A stretch of 64,000 bases of DNA, taken from contig JABBOT010000080.1 in assembly GCA_016165875.1 (NCBI GenBank), positions 11,773,480 through 11,837,479 of the forward strand, read 5' to 3'. Below the pieces are notes generated by a model. It had not been told where the DNA came from, searched no databases, and worked only from the letters and a program-made list of their open reading frames with translations. Position numbers and translations under genes: made by a program. Positions 53,212-63,795 of this stretch are shown here, one piece after another (the first letter of the stretch is position 1; the number at the start of each line of letters is the position of its first letter). Source of the stretch: Acanthopleura granulata. Lineage: Eukaryota; Mollusca; Polyplacophora; Chitonida; Chitonidae.

Positions 53212-53523
53212 GTGAACGCAGGGACAGCAATTGTCCATTGGGCGTCATTCGTCAAAGGTTAATAACTGGTCACATAACGCGCTGATACAAATATAGAATG
53301 CCTGTCTCTTACAATGGATTCAGACGACCCATCAAGGTATAAAGGTCTCCTATATTCAGCTGTTTCAAGAAAACCTTTTTACATGAAACAGCTGACGTTT
53401 TCTCATCTGTTTCGATCTATACAGCTGAAGTATTTTTTGTCTGTTACGTTTATAGAAGTATATCAGACACTGAGTGATATGAGGTTATACCGTGATGACT
53501 TGAGTTTTTTGTTCGGGAAGTAC

Positions 53524-53571
53524 GTGGTAATCTCCGGATGGTCGTGGGTATCTCGCAGGCTCTGTCCGGTT
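53524..53571 (+). repeat. SINE fragment
   Basis: GTAATCTCCGGATGGTCGTG, GGTATCTCGCAGGCTCTG, TCCGGTT: central SINE core only, joined directly to the dispersed repeat that follows. Confidence 0.65.
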
Positions 53572-53955
53572 ACCAGACGCATTCTACTTCCACTTTCTCG
53601 TTGAAAATGGCCTTTAAAATATATCAGAATTGTTTCGTAATGAGAAGGAAAACAACTGATTTAACACTATTTCCACATGGTAAAATGGTGTACCACATAC
53701 GGGTGACGTCACGTCACGGTGACGAAACAAATGCCGTCTCGGGTGATAGAAATATCTCGCCCTTGATTGGTTAAAATTGAGAGCATGGCTATCCGTTCGA
53801 TTTTCCTTACATGGGCATTTTTGCTTACTTTGAAATGTGATATCTCACTTATCCTACATCACAACAATAAAAAGTATTTTGAACGATGAATTCTTTATAC
53901 ACACAAATATCCATTTGGTTTAGTGTTGTCTTTTCTTTTAATCTATTTTACAAAG
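53572..53955 (+). repeat. Dispersed repeat, copy 2 of the pair with 15049-15400
   Basis: Ordered shared blocks as listed for copy 1, about 75-80% similar by eye. It carries one of the TGACGTCA octamers (53704-53711). Confidence 0.8.
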
Positions 53956-54832
53956 AAAAAAACAAAAAACAAAAAACCAACACTTGAAGTTCCATCCTCC
54001 AACTTGCCTGAAATTTTTCTATAAATTCGAGACTCCGCTGGTACAATTTCATAGACTTGATGTATATCCATGCATTTACAATGTAGAGGTTTAATCTGGA
54101 TTACAATTTCTGTCTATTTACAATATAAAAGACATAGAGCATATAGAGAGTAAAACCACAGCAGCGACGACAGTGTCATACTTTGCCAAACGGGTCGGGT
54201 CTCTTGTCAATTTACCTCAGTCAGGATTTTATTCTAACTGTTCATGCAAGTGTTTAAGTAGTAACAACTTACACCCCGCGTCTGGTTTAAGCTGCATTGC
54301 AGCGGTGTTGACTGCAATTTACTATACCCTGAAATCGCTTTGTAAAACGGTATCCCAGCTTAAGAGTCAAAGGTGAAACATAAAGACAGAGCTACATTCG
54401 AACTTGCGACGCCGGGCTTTGGTGCACAGAGACATCTCAACACAAGGTGGACGCCCATACATAAAGAGGGTGTACCAGATCTTCCAAGTACAGGTATTAC
54501 TATTTTGGCCCCGTATAAACCACTGTGACGTCCCAGCTGGTCTCCTTACACAAACCTCAGTCAAATAAAGCCGGCTCACTCTGTGTCATTTTTTACCTGA
54601 CTAGTTACCCATGTTAAACACACTAGACTATGCAGTGAAAATGGACTAAATTCCATTTACATCAAATACACAAATTTTGTAAATTTAAAAATTTTCAATT
54701 CCAAGTACACGATCTGTTCTTTTACACCAAGAAATCAATGAGCAGTTCACAGGTTTTGATTGGGGAAAACGATTTGAGACTAAATCCTGCAATGGCGTCT
54801 TAACCAAAGCTCCTTGTAACTTATACATTCAC
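53956..54832. other. Intergenic, no recognisable features
   Basis: Unique AT-rich sequence. Confidence 0.55.
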
Positions 54833-55063
54833 TGGGGTCTTCGTTGCTCAGTTGGTTAGCGCGCTAGCGCTGCGTAATGACCCAGAAATCTCCATCAACG
54901 CAGTTGATGTAAGTTCAAGTCCAGCTCATGCTGGCTTCCTCTCCGGCGAAAAGTGGACAGGTCTCCCAGCAACCTGCCGATGGTCGTCGGTTTTCCCCCG
55001 CCATAACTTCGTATAACTGAAGTATTCTTGAGTACGGCATAAAACACCAATCAAAAAAAAAAA
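54833..55063 (+). mobile_element. tRNA-derived SINE, full length, plus orientation
   Basis: Best view of the family in sense: GCTCAGTTGGTTAGCGCGCT (A box), AAGTTCAAGTCCAGCTC (B box), TGCTGGCTTCCTCTCCGGC, AACCTGCCGATGGTCGTCGG, then TTGAGTACGGCATAAAACAC and an A-rich tail. The Pol III promoter layout shows tRNA origin. Confidence 0.92.
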
Positions 55064-55136
55064 TACACATTCATTAAATGGATGGTTATGACATAGGCAG
55101 TTACCCTAGTTAAGACGATTTTGCTTACTGATTGGT

Positions 55137-55212
55137 TTGTTTGATTGTCGGTTAAATTAACGCCATACTCAAGCACAGGTCCCCTATACAACAGCGGTCC
55201 GGTTTAAGAGTT
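55137..55212 (-). repeat. SINE tail fragment
   Basis: TTAAATTAACGCCATACTC, then AAGCACAGGTCCCCTATAC and ACAGCGGTCCGGTTTA. Confidence 0.5.
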
Positions 55213-55439
55213 TGCGAAGCTAGTATACAAAGCTTTGTTCACCTGGATACTTTCAGGTTCCCTTTATTCACACACTGCCATTTTAACGTTTACATGTGTT
55301 CTGAAAGCCCTTGGGGGCCTCATTTCTATACACATCTATCTCCTGTGACAATGGTCTGCCAGTTTCACTAAAGAAGTGAATTCTTTATGCAGATCAACAT
55401 TCTGGGTCATTTATTTACTCTTCCATTTGTTATTTTAAA

Positions 55440-55620
55440 TGCTCTTCAACACTATTATCAAGAATTTTTCACTTTTTTCAGCTTTTCACACAATGACAGA
55501 CAATGTCGGTAGAAGGACACCAGACTGCCCAGGGTAAACTAAAGATCATTGGCAAATTACTGACAAACTTTTCCTCTTGCAATGTACCAATATGCACATT
55601 GTATTCGAGAAAGACAAGTC
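55440..55620 (-). repeat. Divergent SINE related to 33629-33800
   Basis: CAAGAATTTTTCACTTTTTT, then GGCAAATTACTGACAAAC, CTTTTCCTCTTGCAATG and GAGAAAGACAAGTCATC match the 33.6-33.9 kb copy. Confidence 0.55.
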
Positions 55621-55687
55621 ATCATCAAACTAATATAAGAACACTACACATTTAAACATAGCATGCATCCCCTAAAATGATTCCAAA

Positions 55688-55907
55688 TATGGCCTTCTCT
55701 TTTTAGGCATTTTTTACAGTGTTCATAACGGAAATACACACTGAGGTGCTAGGGTGGACTTTTTGGACCATAAAAAGAATCTGTGGTGTCACTGTGCTGC
55801 AGTCTGTTCAGTATGGTTCAAAATGTCCAACCTAGCTCCTCAATCTTTATTTCCATTTTAATCACTGTAAAAAAAATTACAAAAGGGCCTAAAAATAATG
55901 AAGCCCA
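55688..55907. mobile_element. Foldback/MITE-like element with long imperfect terminal inverted repeats
   Basis: The left arm (55688-55772) and right arm (55812-55907) are imperfect reverse complements: GAGGTGCTAGGGTGGAC pairs with GTCCAACCTAGCTCCTC, TTTTTACAGTG with CACTGTAAAAA, TTTTTAGGC with GCCTAAAAA. The loop is about 40 bp and there is no coding capacity. One arm recurs at 26930-27006. Confidence 0.75.
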
Positions 55908-56149
55908 TACTTCATACCAAGAATCAGTAAAGAACAGCTTTTTCCATGATGTGTACTTTGTTTAAATGTAATCTGTTCTTTTAAAGTGGTTGAATACTTA
56001 AATACTGCTACCAAGGCTCCATTAATGGTGGGGGAATCTACAAATTTCCTGTCCTGGGATAGGACACAGCTTACACCTTGATTGTCCTACAGCAATTAAA
56101 AGATAAGCATCAGGGTCATTTACCATAAAAACATTTATTTATGTATTCA

Positions 56150-58229
56150 AATTAAACAAAGATGCTGGACATTCTCTGAGAGAAATAAGACAATTAAAAC
56201 ATCAAATGTGGCTATAATCAAATGTTGCTAATATAAAATAAATATAGCAAAATCCATCTACATGTACATTGAATCTAAAGCATGCCAAAATAAAAAAAAA
56301 CAAAAAACCATTGTTATATGTTAGATCGTTGAGACCATCCTGGGCCACACCACCATACCTACTAATCACATGTCCAAATAGCCATGCAGTTAAGTGACAC
56401 ACAGTGACGGTTTCCTTTTTTGAAATACACGTCTGAAACTTCCCAATGTTTTCTAAGGCCCCACCAACTGAACATATATTTAGCCATAGATACTGATGGT
56501 GTCCGGAATTCTCTCCCTTGGCTTGCTCACACAAAACCGCCAAACATTTTTATTTTCTCTGCTACATCAGCTGCACAGTCTGTACATATGTCTAGTTTTG
56601 CTACAACAATAAATGAGGCAAGTCATTCACTAAAGTTTCCGTGTACTAGACACAAGACAATACTTCTAATTTAACTGAGTATTTGATCTCCCCAAACACA
56701 ACGTTAGAATCAAATCTCTGAACTTGATAATCTCTGAAACTACTCACACACATACCTCAGGATACTTGGATGGTGTTTTTTAAAATGTGATCCATTGTGT
56801 ACGAAAATACCATTCAAAAGCTCTGATTTACAAGAACTAACTCAGCCATCTTATCAAATTCTGCAAAGCAAAACAGGATTCAGTATTTGAATTTTATGTT
56901 ACAAATAAAACCCCGCTACTGAATCGTGTATCGCCGCAGAACTTTGCTTTTTTAAAACTTCTCAGTGGGAAGTAAATAACACACGCCAAGCTGCAATACT
57001 CACTCTCCCTCAAAAATAATCACGATAACAACGGTGATAACTTAGACATAATTAGCTTTATGAGTGCGAACTTAAAACTGTAGCGCACAGACATCCCACT
57101 CTATCACTGAGTGATTATCCTAGACCAAAACTGAGCTACTAGAATTTCTATAACAAAATCCATTTAACCCAACAAAAAGTTGCAGATTTCAAACCCTGTA
57201 TTACTGCATACATTTATTACATAATAATGTTTTTTTACAGAATGGATTCAAAAGTAAATTCATATGTATACTAGTATGTGCAGTACATGGACATCAAAGT
57301 CATTATGATATTTGGACAAAACCCAACATATAGTGCTCAGGTGATTGTATTCACTAAAATAGACATGATGTAAAACGCAAAAAAATTAACAACTTGTATA
57401 ATTGTCCAGTGACACCCATCAGTTCCATATGCCACCAAGAAATCGAAGGACGTACATTTCAATACTATGTTCAAACTCTTCTTTCAAACGGAAAGCCTCC
57501 TGATGCCTGGGTATAAATATCAATAAGGAGAACCACTGATTTGCAAGTGATGAGAGAATGGTTTTGGCATGCCAGTCCCAAACTTACATCTATTAAGGAA
57601 AAAAAATTAATTCATAATGCCTGTGGCATGAAATACACGGATAAAAATGGGCAAGAAAAAAGAGTGACAATGTGGTGAAGATGACATGAATTGGAAGACA
57701 AAAGCGGTCTTAAATAATGCAAAGAACTTTTGACAAACACTTTAACACGTGGCAGAAGTGTGACGGTTATTAACAAATGATAGATAAAAACAAAACCTTC
57801 GAAAGTTCAAAATACCTTTTCATGAGGTCATAAAATACAAACATTTTATGTTATGTTTAAAGTAAAAGACAGCTCATGAATGAGGCACTGAGCGTTAAAA
57901 AAGATTACAAAATTCTCTTCTGAATACCAAAAACTGTTTTAAATTATATTAATTCGTGGCTGAATTGTCTTTGTTTGAAGTGTGGTGTATTTTGCTGCCA
58001 ACTTGGGATCTGTAGGCGTCCATGCTTTTAAGCTTAAGAGACTGACCAATCAGAGAGCTAGGAGATATGAGCTGTTTATAAGCCATGATGTAAACGTAAG
58101 TCGAATGTCAATATAACATGTAATAACATAGGGCCAGGACACTCTGTTAGCCTTATACATGTACCTTTCAATTACAACTAGTACACGTGTGAACAACACT
58201 GCAAATTTTTCCAGACCATTGTGTTTATG
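56150..58229. other. Unique AT-rich region downstream of MBTPS1
   Basis: No SINE or tandem repeat is seen over 2 kb, unlike the rest of the intergenic DNA. Minus-strand AATAAA signals occur at 56134-56139 and 57213-57218. This might be distal 3' UTR or simple spacer; I cannot decide. Confidence 0.4.
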
Positions 58230-58495
58230 ACAAGATTAGGTTTCTAGGCCATTTCATGTTATAAATCTACATACATAAGTTTCAACCACAACCCTAACAG
58301 CATACTACTGTCTCGGGTTACAAGAGAGCTCTGCGCTTGGAACAATTATTTCCCAGCCCAGAGAGAATGGCCGTGTTTAATGCTAGTTGATGAAGCACTG
58401 TCACTTTCAACTGTTAGAAAAAATACTTCAGCGAAATAAACATATTGTCCCACCTTTTAGACAAATTTAACTTAGTACATGAGCTGTCTTTCACT
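58230..58495 (-). repeat. Dispersed repeat family, copy 2 (inverted)
   Basis: Reverse complement carries GAAAGACAGCTCATG, TTATTTCGCTGAAGTATTTT and, further on, TTAGGGTTGTGGTTGAAAC, in the same order as 45658-45912. Confidence 0.8.
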
Positions 58496-58684
58496 TTAAC
58501 AGAAGAAATTACTGAGTAGTGAGTTGAAAATATGCATGTAGATCCCGTGGCATGAAAGCTGCGCGGACAAGTTATATTTGGTTTTGATCTGGATACTCTA
58601 GGAATAATGCCAAGCCTGGATACTGACACACAGCTTTCATGAGAGAAGCAAAGTGTGTGCTGAATGAGGTATTTATAGACAAGT

Positions 58685-59020
58685 TTACACACTTTCTAAT
58701 CATCAGCGTTTACACACTTTGTCATAGAGAACTCTGTTTGCACACTCTCTAATAGAGGACACAATTTAATATTCAGAGACATAATTTTCTATCAATACAC
58801 TGATTACACCCTGTGTTTACACACTTTCTAATCCTCAAGGGATGTGTTTACACACTTCCCATCATCAAAGGATGTGTTTACAAACTGTCTAATCACCACT
58901 GACTGCGTACACAAATATTCTAATCATTTGGGGCTGCGTTTATACATTTTCCAATCATCATGGACTGTGTTTACACACTTTTTAATTACCAGAGAATTTG
59001 ATCACACACTTTGCAATCGT
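58685..59020. repeat. Minisatellite, about 31-bp unit
   Basis: Units approximating TGTTTACACACTTTCTAATC, then ATCATGGACTG, with about nine recognisable copies; spacing is 30-32 bp in the best part (58812-58980). Confidence 0.88.
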
Positions 59021-60783
59021 AAAGAACACAGACACATGCTCTGTAGGCATCAAACATCAATAATTATTGCTAATTATAATAATAATTATAATTTGTAACT
59101 GTTGGGAATGAGTTCAAACAGTGAACAGACAGAGATTATATGCAAGGATAAAGTTCATATAGAGAAGTGTCCAGAAAATATTCTCTCTCCACACAGATTC
59201 TTGGTTCATACCAAAGGTAGGAGAACAAAAGGATGACACTCCCCACTACCCCCACAAATAAAAAATCACATAACAAGAACATGAGAAGAAACAAACCTGC
59301 AAACACTTTAATAAATACAAATCCACACAAGACATTGCAATTAGTTTTCCTAAATACAAATGTTGTATTTTGCACACACGCGGTGCCTTTGCAACATACT
59401 TACAAATGAAGAGATTCAATGAATGTGGGCATCACTTTTATAATCAATCACAAGAATGTCCTGGCCACAGGCCTTGTCTTTCACATCCCACCCTCCTAGA
59501 GGTTGAGGCGATAACTTTGGTAATCTGGTATTAGACATGGTCAAATGATGACAATATAAATATGTCGGTGGTCCCCTGGCACTACCTGGCACTGTGAGCG
59601 TAGTATTTGCTTGGGGTGTACAGACAGTGCACTTCACATTCTGGAGTGTTCTGGAGTACTTGAACACTGTAACAATGTATACGGGTAAATCAGATGAAGA
59701 TTTCCCGCAGGCTGTGTTTCCATTTCACTATCACTCTTAGGTGTACTTGTCCAGTGAATACACACATGGTGCAGGGAGTACCAATGACAATGAACACAAC
59801 CTACACTCATCACAACTCCTTCCTGCAGAGGTTGGGTGTTCTCATGAGAACCATGTTCATAATTTCTTCCAGAACATGTTGGGCGTTCTCATGAAATACA
59901 TCTTCACAATTCCTTTCAACAGATGTTGCATGTTCTCATGAGAACACTCTTTATAATTTCTTCCTGCCGATGGTGAATGTTCTCATGAAAATCATCTTCA
60001 CAATTCCTTCCAGAAGATGTTGGGTGTTCTCATGAAATCCATCTTCACAACTCCTTCCAGCAGATGGTGGTTGCTTACATGAAGGTCCTCTTCATAATAT
60101 ATTCCTGCAGATTGGTGAGAGTACCAATGAAAAGCCCTCTTCACAACTTCTTCCTGCAGATGTCTGGTGTACTCATGACAATGAATACATAGATGATGCA
60201 CTCATCAGATATCATTTCTGTCATGCTGAACTTTCTCTTTCCCGTCATTTATCATCGTAAAAACTGTGGCTGTCAATCTTTCAGGCACCATGAATAATTT
60301 CCTCAGTCATTAAAATGGTTCTGGAGACAAGATCTTCAGACATTCTGTTATACAGTGTCTCATCAAGAAACCTGCTCTGCACAGAAGATCTTTCTATGTC
60401 CAGTAAATCCACGAAGCCTTATCTCTTAGATCCCGCAGTAGTCAAACCTACTTTGATAACCCCAGTTTCTCTCGTAAAGGCATTTAAATTTCCAAGACCA
60501 TGTTACATCCTGCTACTACAAGTCTCAGCCCCTGACGATGGAATCCACGTTTCCCAGGACAACACAGATTCCTTTAACACCTGTACAGTCTTGTACGTCA
60601 TTCCATGTTGTTCTTGGCTAACTATGTTACTAATGCACACAACCCACAGCCATTACACAATTCCCACTCCAGATTTAGCACCAGACTGGGCCAGGTACGT
60701 GTACAGCTCCAGTGTGGATGACCCTACAGATGAAACATATACGACGACAAACACTGAGCACTGGCCTAAAACTCCTGAGGGGG
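59021..60783 (-). other. Immediate downstream region of MBTPS1, probable 3' UTR in part
   Basis: No AATAAA lies close to the stop on the minus strand; the nearest variant is ATTAAA at about 59306-59311. The 3' UTR end is therefore unresolved. The region contains the 47-bp minisatellite and, on the plus strand, a 162-codon open frame (60315-60803). Confidence 0.4.
59820..60195. repeat. Minisatellite, 47-bp unit, eight copies
   Basis: Unit approximating TTCCTGCAGATGTTGGGTGT, then TCTCATGAAAACCATCTTCA, then CAATTCC. Six consecutive units are exactly 47 bp and the last two are longer. It lies 0.6-1.0 kb downstream of the MBTPS1 stop. Confidence 0.93.
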
Positions 60784-61099
60784 TCAAACCCCGGGAACTT
60801 TAGACCCATACATCAGATAATGATGAATCTTTCTAATCTTCGGTCTTTTTCGCCGAGGTTTGTTGAACTTGAATTTATAAAAGTGACACACGAGGAAAAC
60901 CACGACTAGTATTGTCCCGAGAAACGCAACGGCTGGGAAGACGGTGAGCCCGTCCGACACAGCCCCACCGTTCCCAGACTGCCAGTTTATAACAGGGCTG
61001 TCTCGGATCCCCAGAGGTAGGGCGTTATCAGGCTTGTTCACCACAGGAACTGGGGGTTCCAAGCCAATGGACAACAGCTTCTGGGGTTGGTACAGATTG
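60784..61099 (-). CDS. MBTPS1: MBTPS1 last exon (transmembrane helix, cytosolic tail, stop)
   Basis: 316 nt, acceptor TTGCAG, stop TGA at 60786-60784. Encodes [12 protein letters not shown], a variable linker, the helix [20 protein letters not shown], and a tail with [11 protein letters not shown]. Helix plus polybasic tail is the known S1P membrane anchor. The final residues diverge from vertebrates. Confidence 0.95.
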
Positions 61100-63795
61100 C
61101 TGCAAAAAGACACAGGTACTCATCACATTCAGGAGTCATTACTGTTTTTATTTGGTGGGCTGTTGTTTCAGACTGCACTTAATAATATTTCATTTCTATA
61201 GGCCCACAGGGAAACAAATGCACTTTTCCAAGTACATCATTAGACAAAACTCCTGACACAAAGCTGCAATCAAGCCTGTCAGAACTGGACTCAAACCTGC
61301 AACCTTACTGGTCAAGGCATTACTTCTGGGTCAGACAGGGCCTCACAACTAGTAATTTACAGTGCTGGTCTCTTCTGCTTTCAAAATCACCAATGTTTTC
61401 TTCGCTTTCTAAGAATACCTTTCACAGAAGTGATTACTTTGTTATAGTAATATGCTCAAAGAGCTCACTCAGACCCAATAATAATGACACCAGCCATCGA
61501 ATCCGCCACAACACGGCTGCAATACTTATGATGTGGCGTTTAGCCATAATTATTCAATTCACCATCAACTTCTTTCATTTTCCCCAAAATGCTGAACATC
61601 ACAAACAAAGTCTTGGTAAGATCCAGTCTGAGACTGAACTGCTAAAGTCGGATTTACAAGCCAGGAATTCACCATCAAATTCTTTCACTTTCCCCAAAAT
61701 GCTGGCCACTACAACTACCCCGTTTATTGTCTGGCACAATCCAGTTAGTTTTATTTACTTATTTATTTGATTGGTGTTTTACACCGTGCTCAAGAATATT
61801 TCACTTATACTACGGTGGCCAGCATTATGTTGGAAGGAAACTGGTCAGAGGTGGGGGGAAGGTCCAATTTGAAAATGAACTGGTAGAGTTAGGTTTACAT
61901 GCTATGGGAGCTCACTAGCAATAAGCTTAAGGCAGCAGTCTATCTTTAGCGCTGTACATACATGTATAGCCACCAGTGCTTACCTAGGGGCAGATGTGTT
62001 AAGTGGGTGTGGCTGTGCCCATATAAGGTGAGGGCAGGGAGGGAGCGGACGGGCTTGCTGGCTGCCCAAGTGACCCTCCAGGACCTTAGAGTAGCGGTAC
62101 AAGTGGCTTCCTGTAGAGGCAACAAAAATGACAAAACATCAAATATATATACCACTGCCTCTCCACCATTTGTTTGTTCATCTGAAATGCTCGACATTTT
62201 CACAAACATCATAAATAAATTTCTTGTCACTTTTCACATAAATGAGTTTGGTAAATTTCTTGACAATTACATAATAAGCTTTGAGAAATTTTTCTCATGA
62301 AATTTACTGAAAATGGGGTTAACTGTAAATGAAAGAAGATCCGGCATCAATATAATAATATTAGACAGTAAGGGCTCACTTCACACTGGCTTAAACACCA
62401 CTGAGTTCATCGGCAAGTGTTTGTGGTCAGTATGTACATATGTGGGACAAAAGTTGACATCAAAAATATTCTGGCTTTACTAATGATGTTATAACCCACA
62501 TAAATGATAAAGAAAGTATTTAGACTTGACAACACTGACCTTCCATTCTCTCTGGAAGATCCAGTACAGGAGGCAGAGTTATCTTCTCCTGGTTAGTCAA
62601 ACTGGATGGCAGTGTATTATATGCAGTGTACTCCAAAAGGGCACTTAACAGCCAAAAACAATCTGAAGAAGAAAGACATATACCTGAGGACAAACAGTAC
62701 CTGTATAAAGTAATTAAGCAAGCTTTAAAGATATATACCGGGAGGAAACCAGGCAGATCCAGAGGGAAACCCACAACCATACGCAGGTTGCTGGCAGACC
62801 TTTCCTTGCGCAACCTAAGAGGAAGCTAGCAAGAGATGGACTTAAACTCACAGTCACTGCATTGGTGAGAAGCTCCTGAACTATTACACTGGACTAGCAT
62901 GCTAACCAACCAGGCCCCCAGATATACAGATAGGTCACTCATCAAAAATTGGTGAGAGACAGTGACAAGGAGAAGGAACGCTGCACGTAACATTCTCCCC
63001 GTTAATATTTTAATAAATTTACAGAAATACTTGATGAGCGTCTTACATTGTACTTCAACCTAATTAACTAACACCACGTCCTCACGGTTTGTGAGTTGGG
63101 TATATTATAGAGCCGACCAGAGTCTCAGCGGGACAACAGGATGAACCTACTGACCTTTCTGCAGGTGGCTGTTATCCAGGCAGTTGGAGTCTCCGTACAG
63201 AGCCACACGACCGCCTGTGGGTTTAGTGCGTGTCTGATACAGGCCAAGGGTGGCCACATTCTCAACGGATAACGTCTCTCCTTTGAGAACCTCATTACCT
63301 GCAAAAAGAAGAGGGCAAATAAGTTGACTGATTTATATATCTATATATACATAGGAACAAGAAAAACCACAGATTCTAGAAATTCTCTATACCAAGCCAC
63401 ACTTATGTGTGCCAGTATCTGCAGTCAATTGTTTAACATTAAGAAGCAAAAAATATGAAAATGAAGCTATCATCAGTTGAAAGGATGTGAAAAGTTATCT
63501 GTAAATACATTGAAGATCTTCAATATATTTTTTTCTTTTTCCTTGAAGGAGAAAAGGACATCTAAAAATAATTTTTGTGTGCTAGGTATTTAGGACTATG
63601 CCTATAGCATAATCATATCATACCTTTGCATAATAATGTTTCTAAATAAGGGTGCGCCTCTACCACCTGGAACCCCCTTCACAATTCACCTGGTTTACAC
63701 ACTTGGGCCTTACTTACCTTGATCTTTCAGGGTCTGTGCTATGACAATTCCTTCTTCAGGGAACTTGGATATACTCGTCCCTGAAGCGTAGTACA
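60784..63795 (-). CDS. MBTPS1: Membrane-bound transcription factor site-1 protease (S1P), C-terminal five exons
   Basis: Minus-strand exons 63795-63718, 63298-63155, 62662-62540, 62110-61984 and 61099-60784 join with GT/AG borders and consistent phases, giving about 262 residues to the stop. They align in order with the C-terminal quarter of animal S1[66 protein letters not shown], then a transmembrane helix and an arginine/lysine-rich tail. S1P is a Golgi subtilisin-type protease that cuts SREBP and ATF6 in the lumen, starting their release as transcription factors, and also processes GNPTAB. The signal peptide, prodomain and Asp-His-Ser catalytic domain lie right of the window, so catalytic status cannot be judged. 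Confidence 0.95.
61145..61352 (-). repeat. Divergent SINE copy
   Basis: TTTATTTGGTGGGCTGTTG, GCACTTAATAATATTTCATT, then GAACTGGACTCAAACCTGC and GGGTCAGACAGGGCCTC. Confidence 0.55.
61750..61868 (-). mobile_element. SINE 3' half in MBTPS1 intron
   Basis: TTATTTGATTGGTGTTTTAC, CACCGTGCTCAAGAATATTT, GGCCAGCATTATGTTGG. Stops near 61868. Confidence 0.85.
61984..62110 (-). CDS. MBTPS1: MBTPS1 exon D
   Basis: 127 nt, acceptor TCTACAG, donor GTAAGC, phase 1 in and phase 2 out. Encodes [15 protein letters not shown], then [19 protein letters not shown]. The N-terminal half matches S1P closely. Confidence 0.94.
62540..62662 (-). CDS. MBTPS1: MBTPS1 exon C
   Basis: 123 nt, acceptor CTTCAG, donor GTCAGT. 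Encodes [16 protein letters not shown], then [12 protein letters not shown]. The open frame that extends upstream into the intron is spurious and partly SINE. Confidence 0.95.
62738..62922 (-). mobile_element. SINE lacking its tail in MBTPS1 intron
   Basis: GGGAGGAAACCAGGCAG, ACCATACGCAGGTTGCTGG, AAGAGGAAGCTAGCAAGAG, head GCATGCTAACCAACCAGGCC. Same subfamily as 49132-49382. Confidence 0.85.
63155..63298 (-). CDS. MBTPS1: MBTPS1 exon B
   Basis: 144 nt, acceptor TTGCAG, donor GTCAGT. Encodes [20 protein letters not shown], then [20 protein letters not shown]. The GDSNCLD motif is strongly conserved in S1P. Confidence 0.95.
63299..63717 (-). other. MBTPS1 intron between exons A and B
   Basis: 419 nt, AT-rich, no repeat recognised. 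Confidence 0.85.
63718..63795 (-). CDS. MBTPS1: MBTPS1 exon A in window (lumenal region)
   Basis: 78 nt, acceptor TTGTCAG, donor GTAAGT, phase 1 in and out. Encodes (M)[18 protein letters not shown] then AQTLKDQG. The start of the methionine codon lies in the previous exon, outside the window. Confidence 0.93.

Larger units (their letters stand above)
61100..61983 (-). other. MBTPS1 intron between exons D and E
   Basis: 884 nt with a SINE 3' end (61750-61868) and an older divergent SINE (61145-61352). Confidence 0.88.

Noticed and set aside
62663..62813. Extended N-terminal part of the MBTPS1 frame
   Set aside because: It crosses a clear acceptor at 62665-62663 and includes SINE sequence, and S1P similarity begins exactly at the acceptor.
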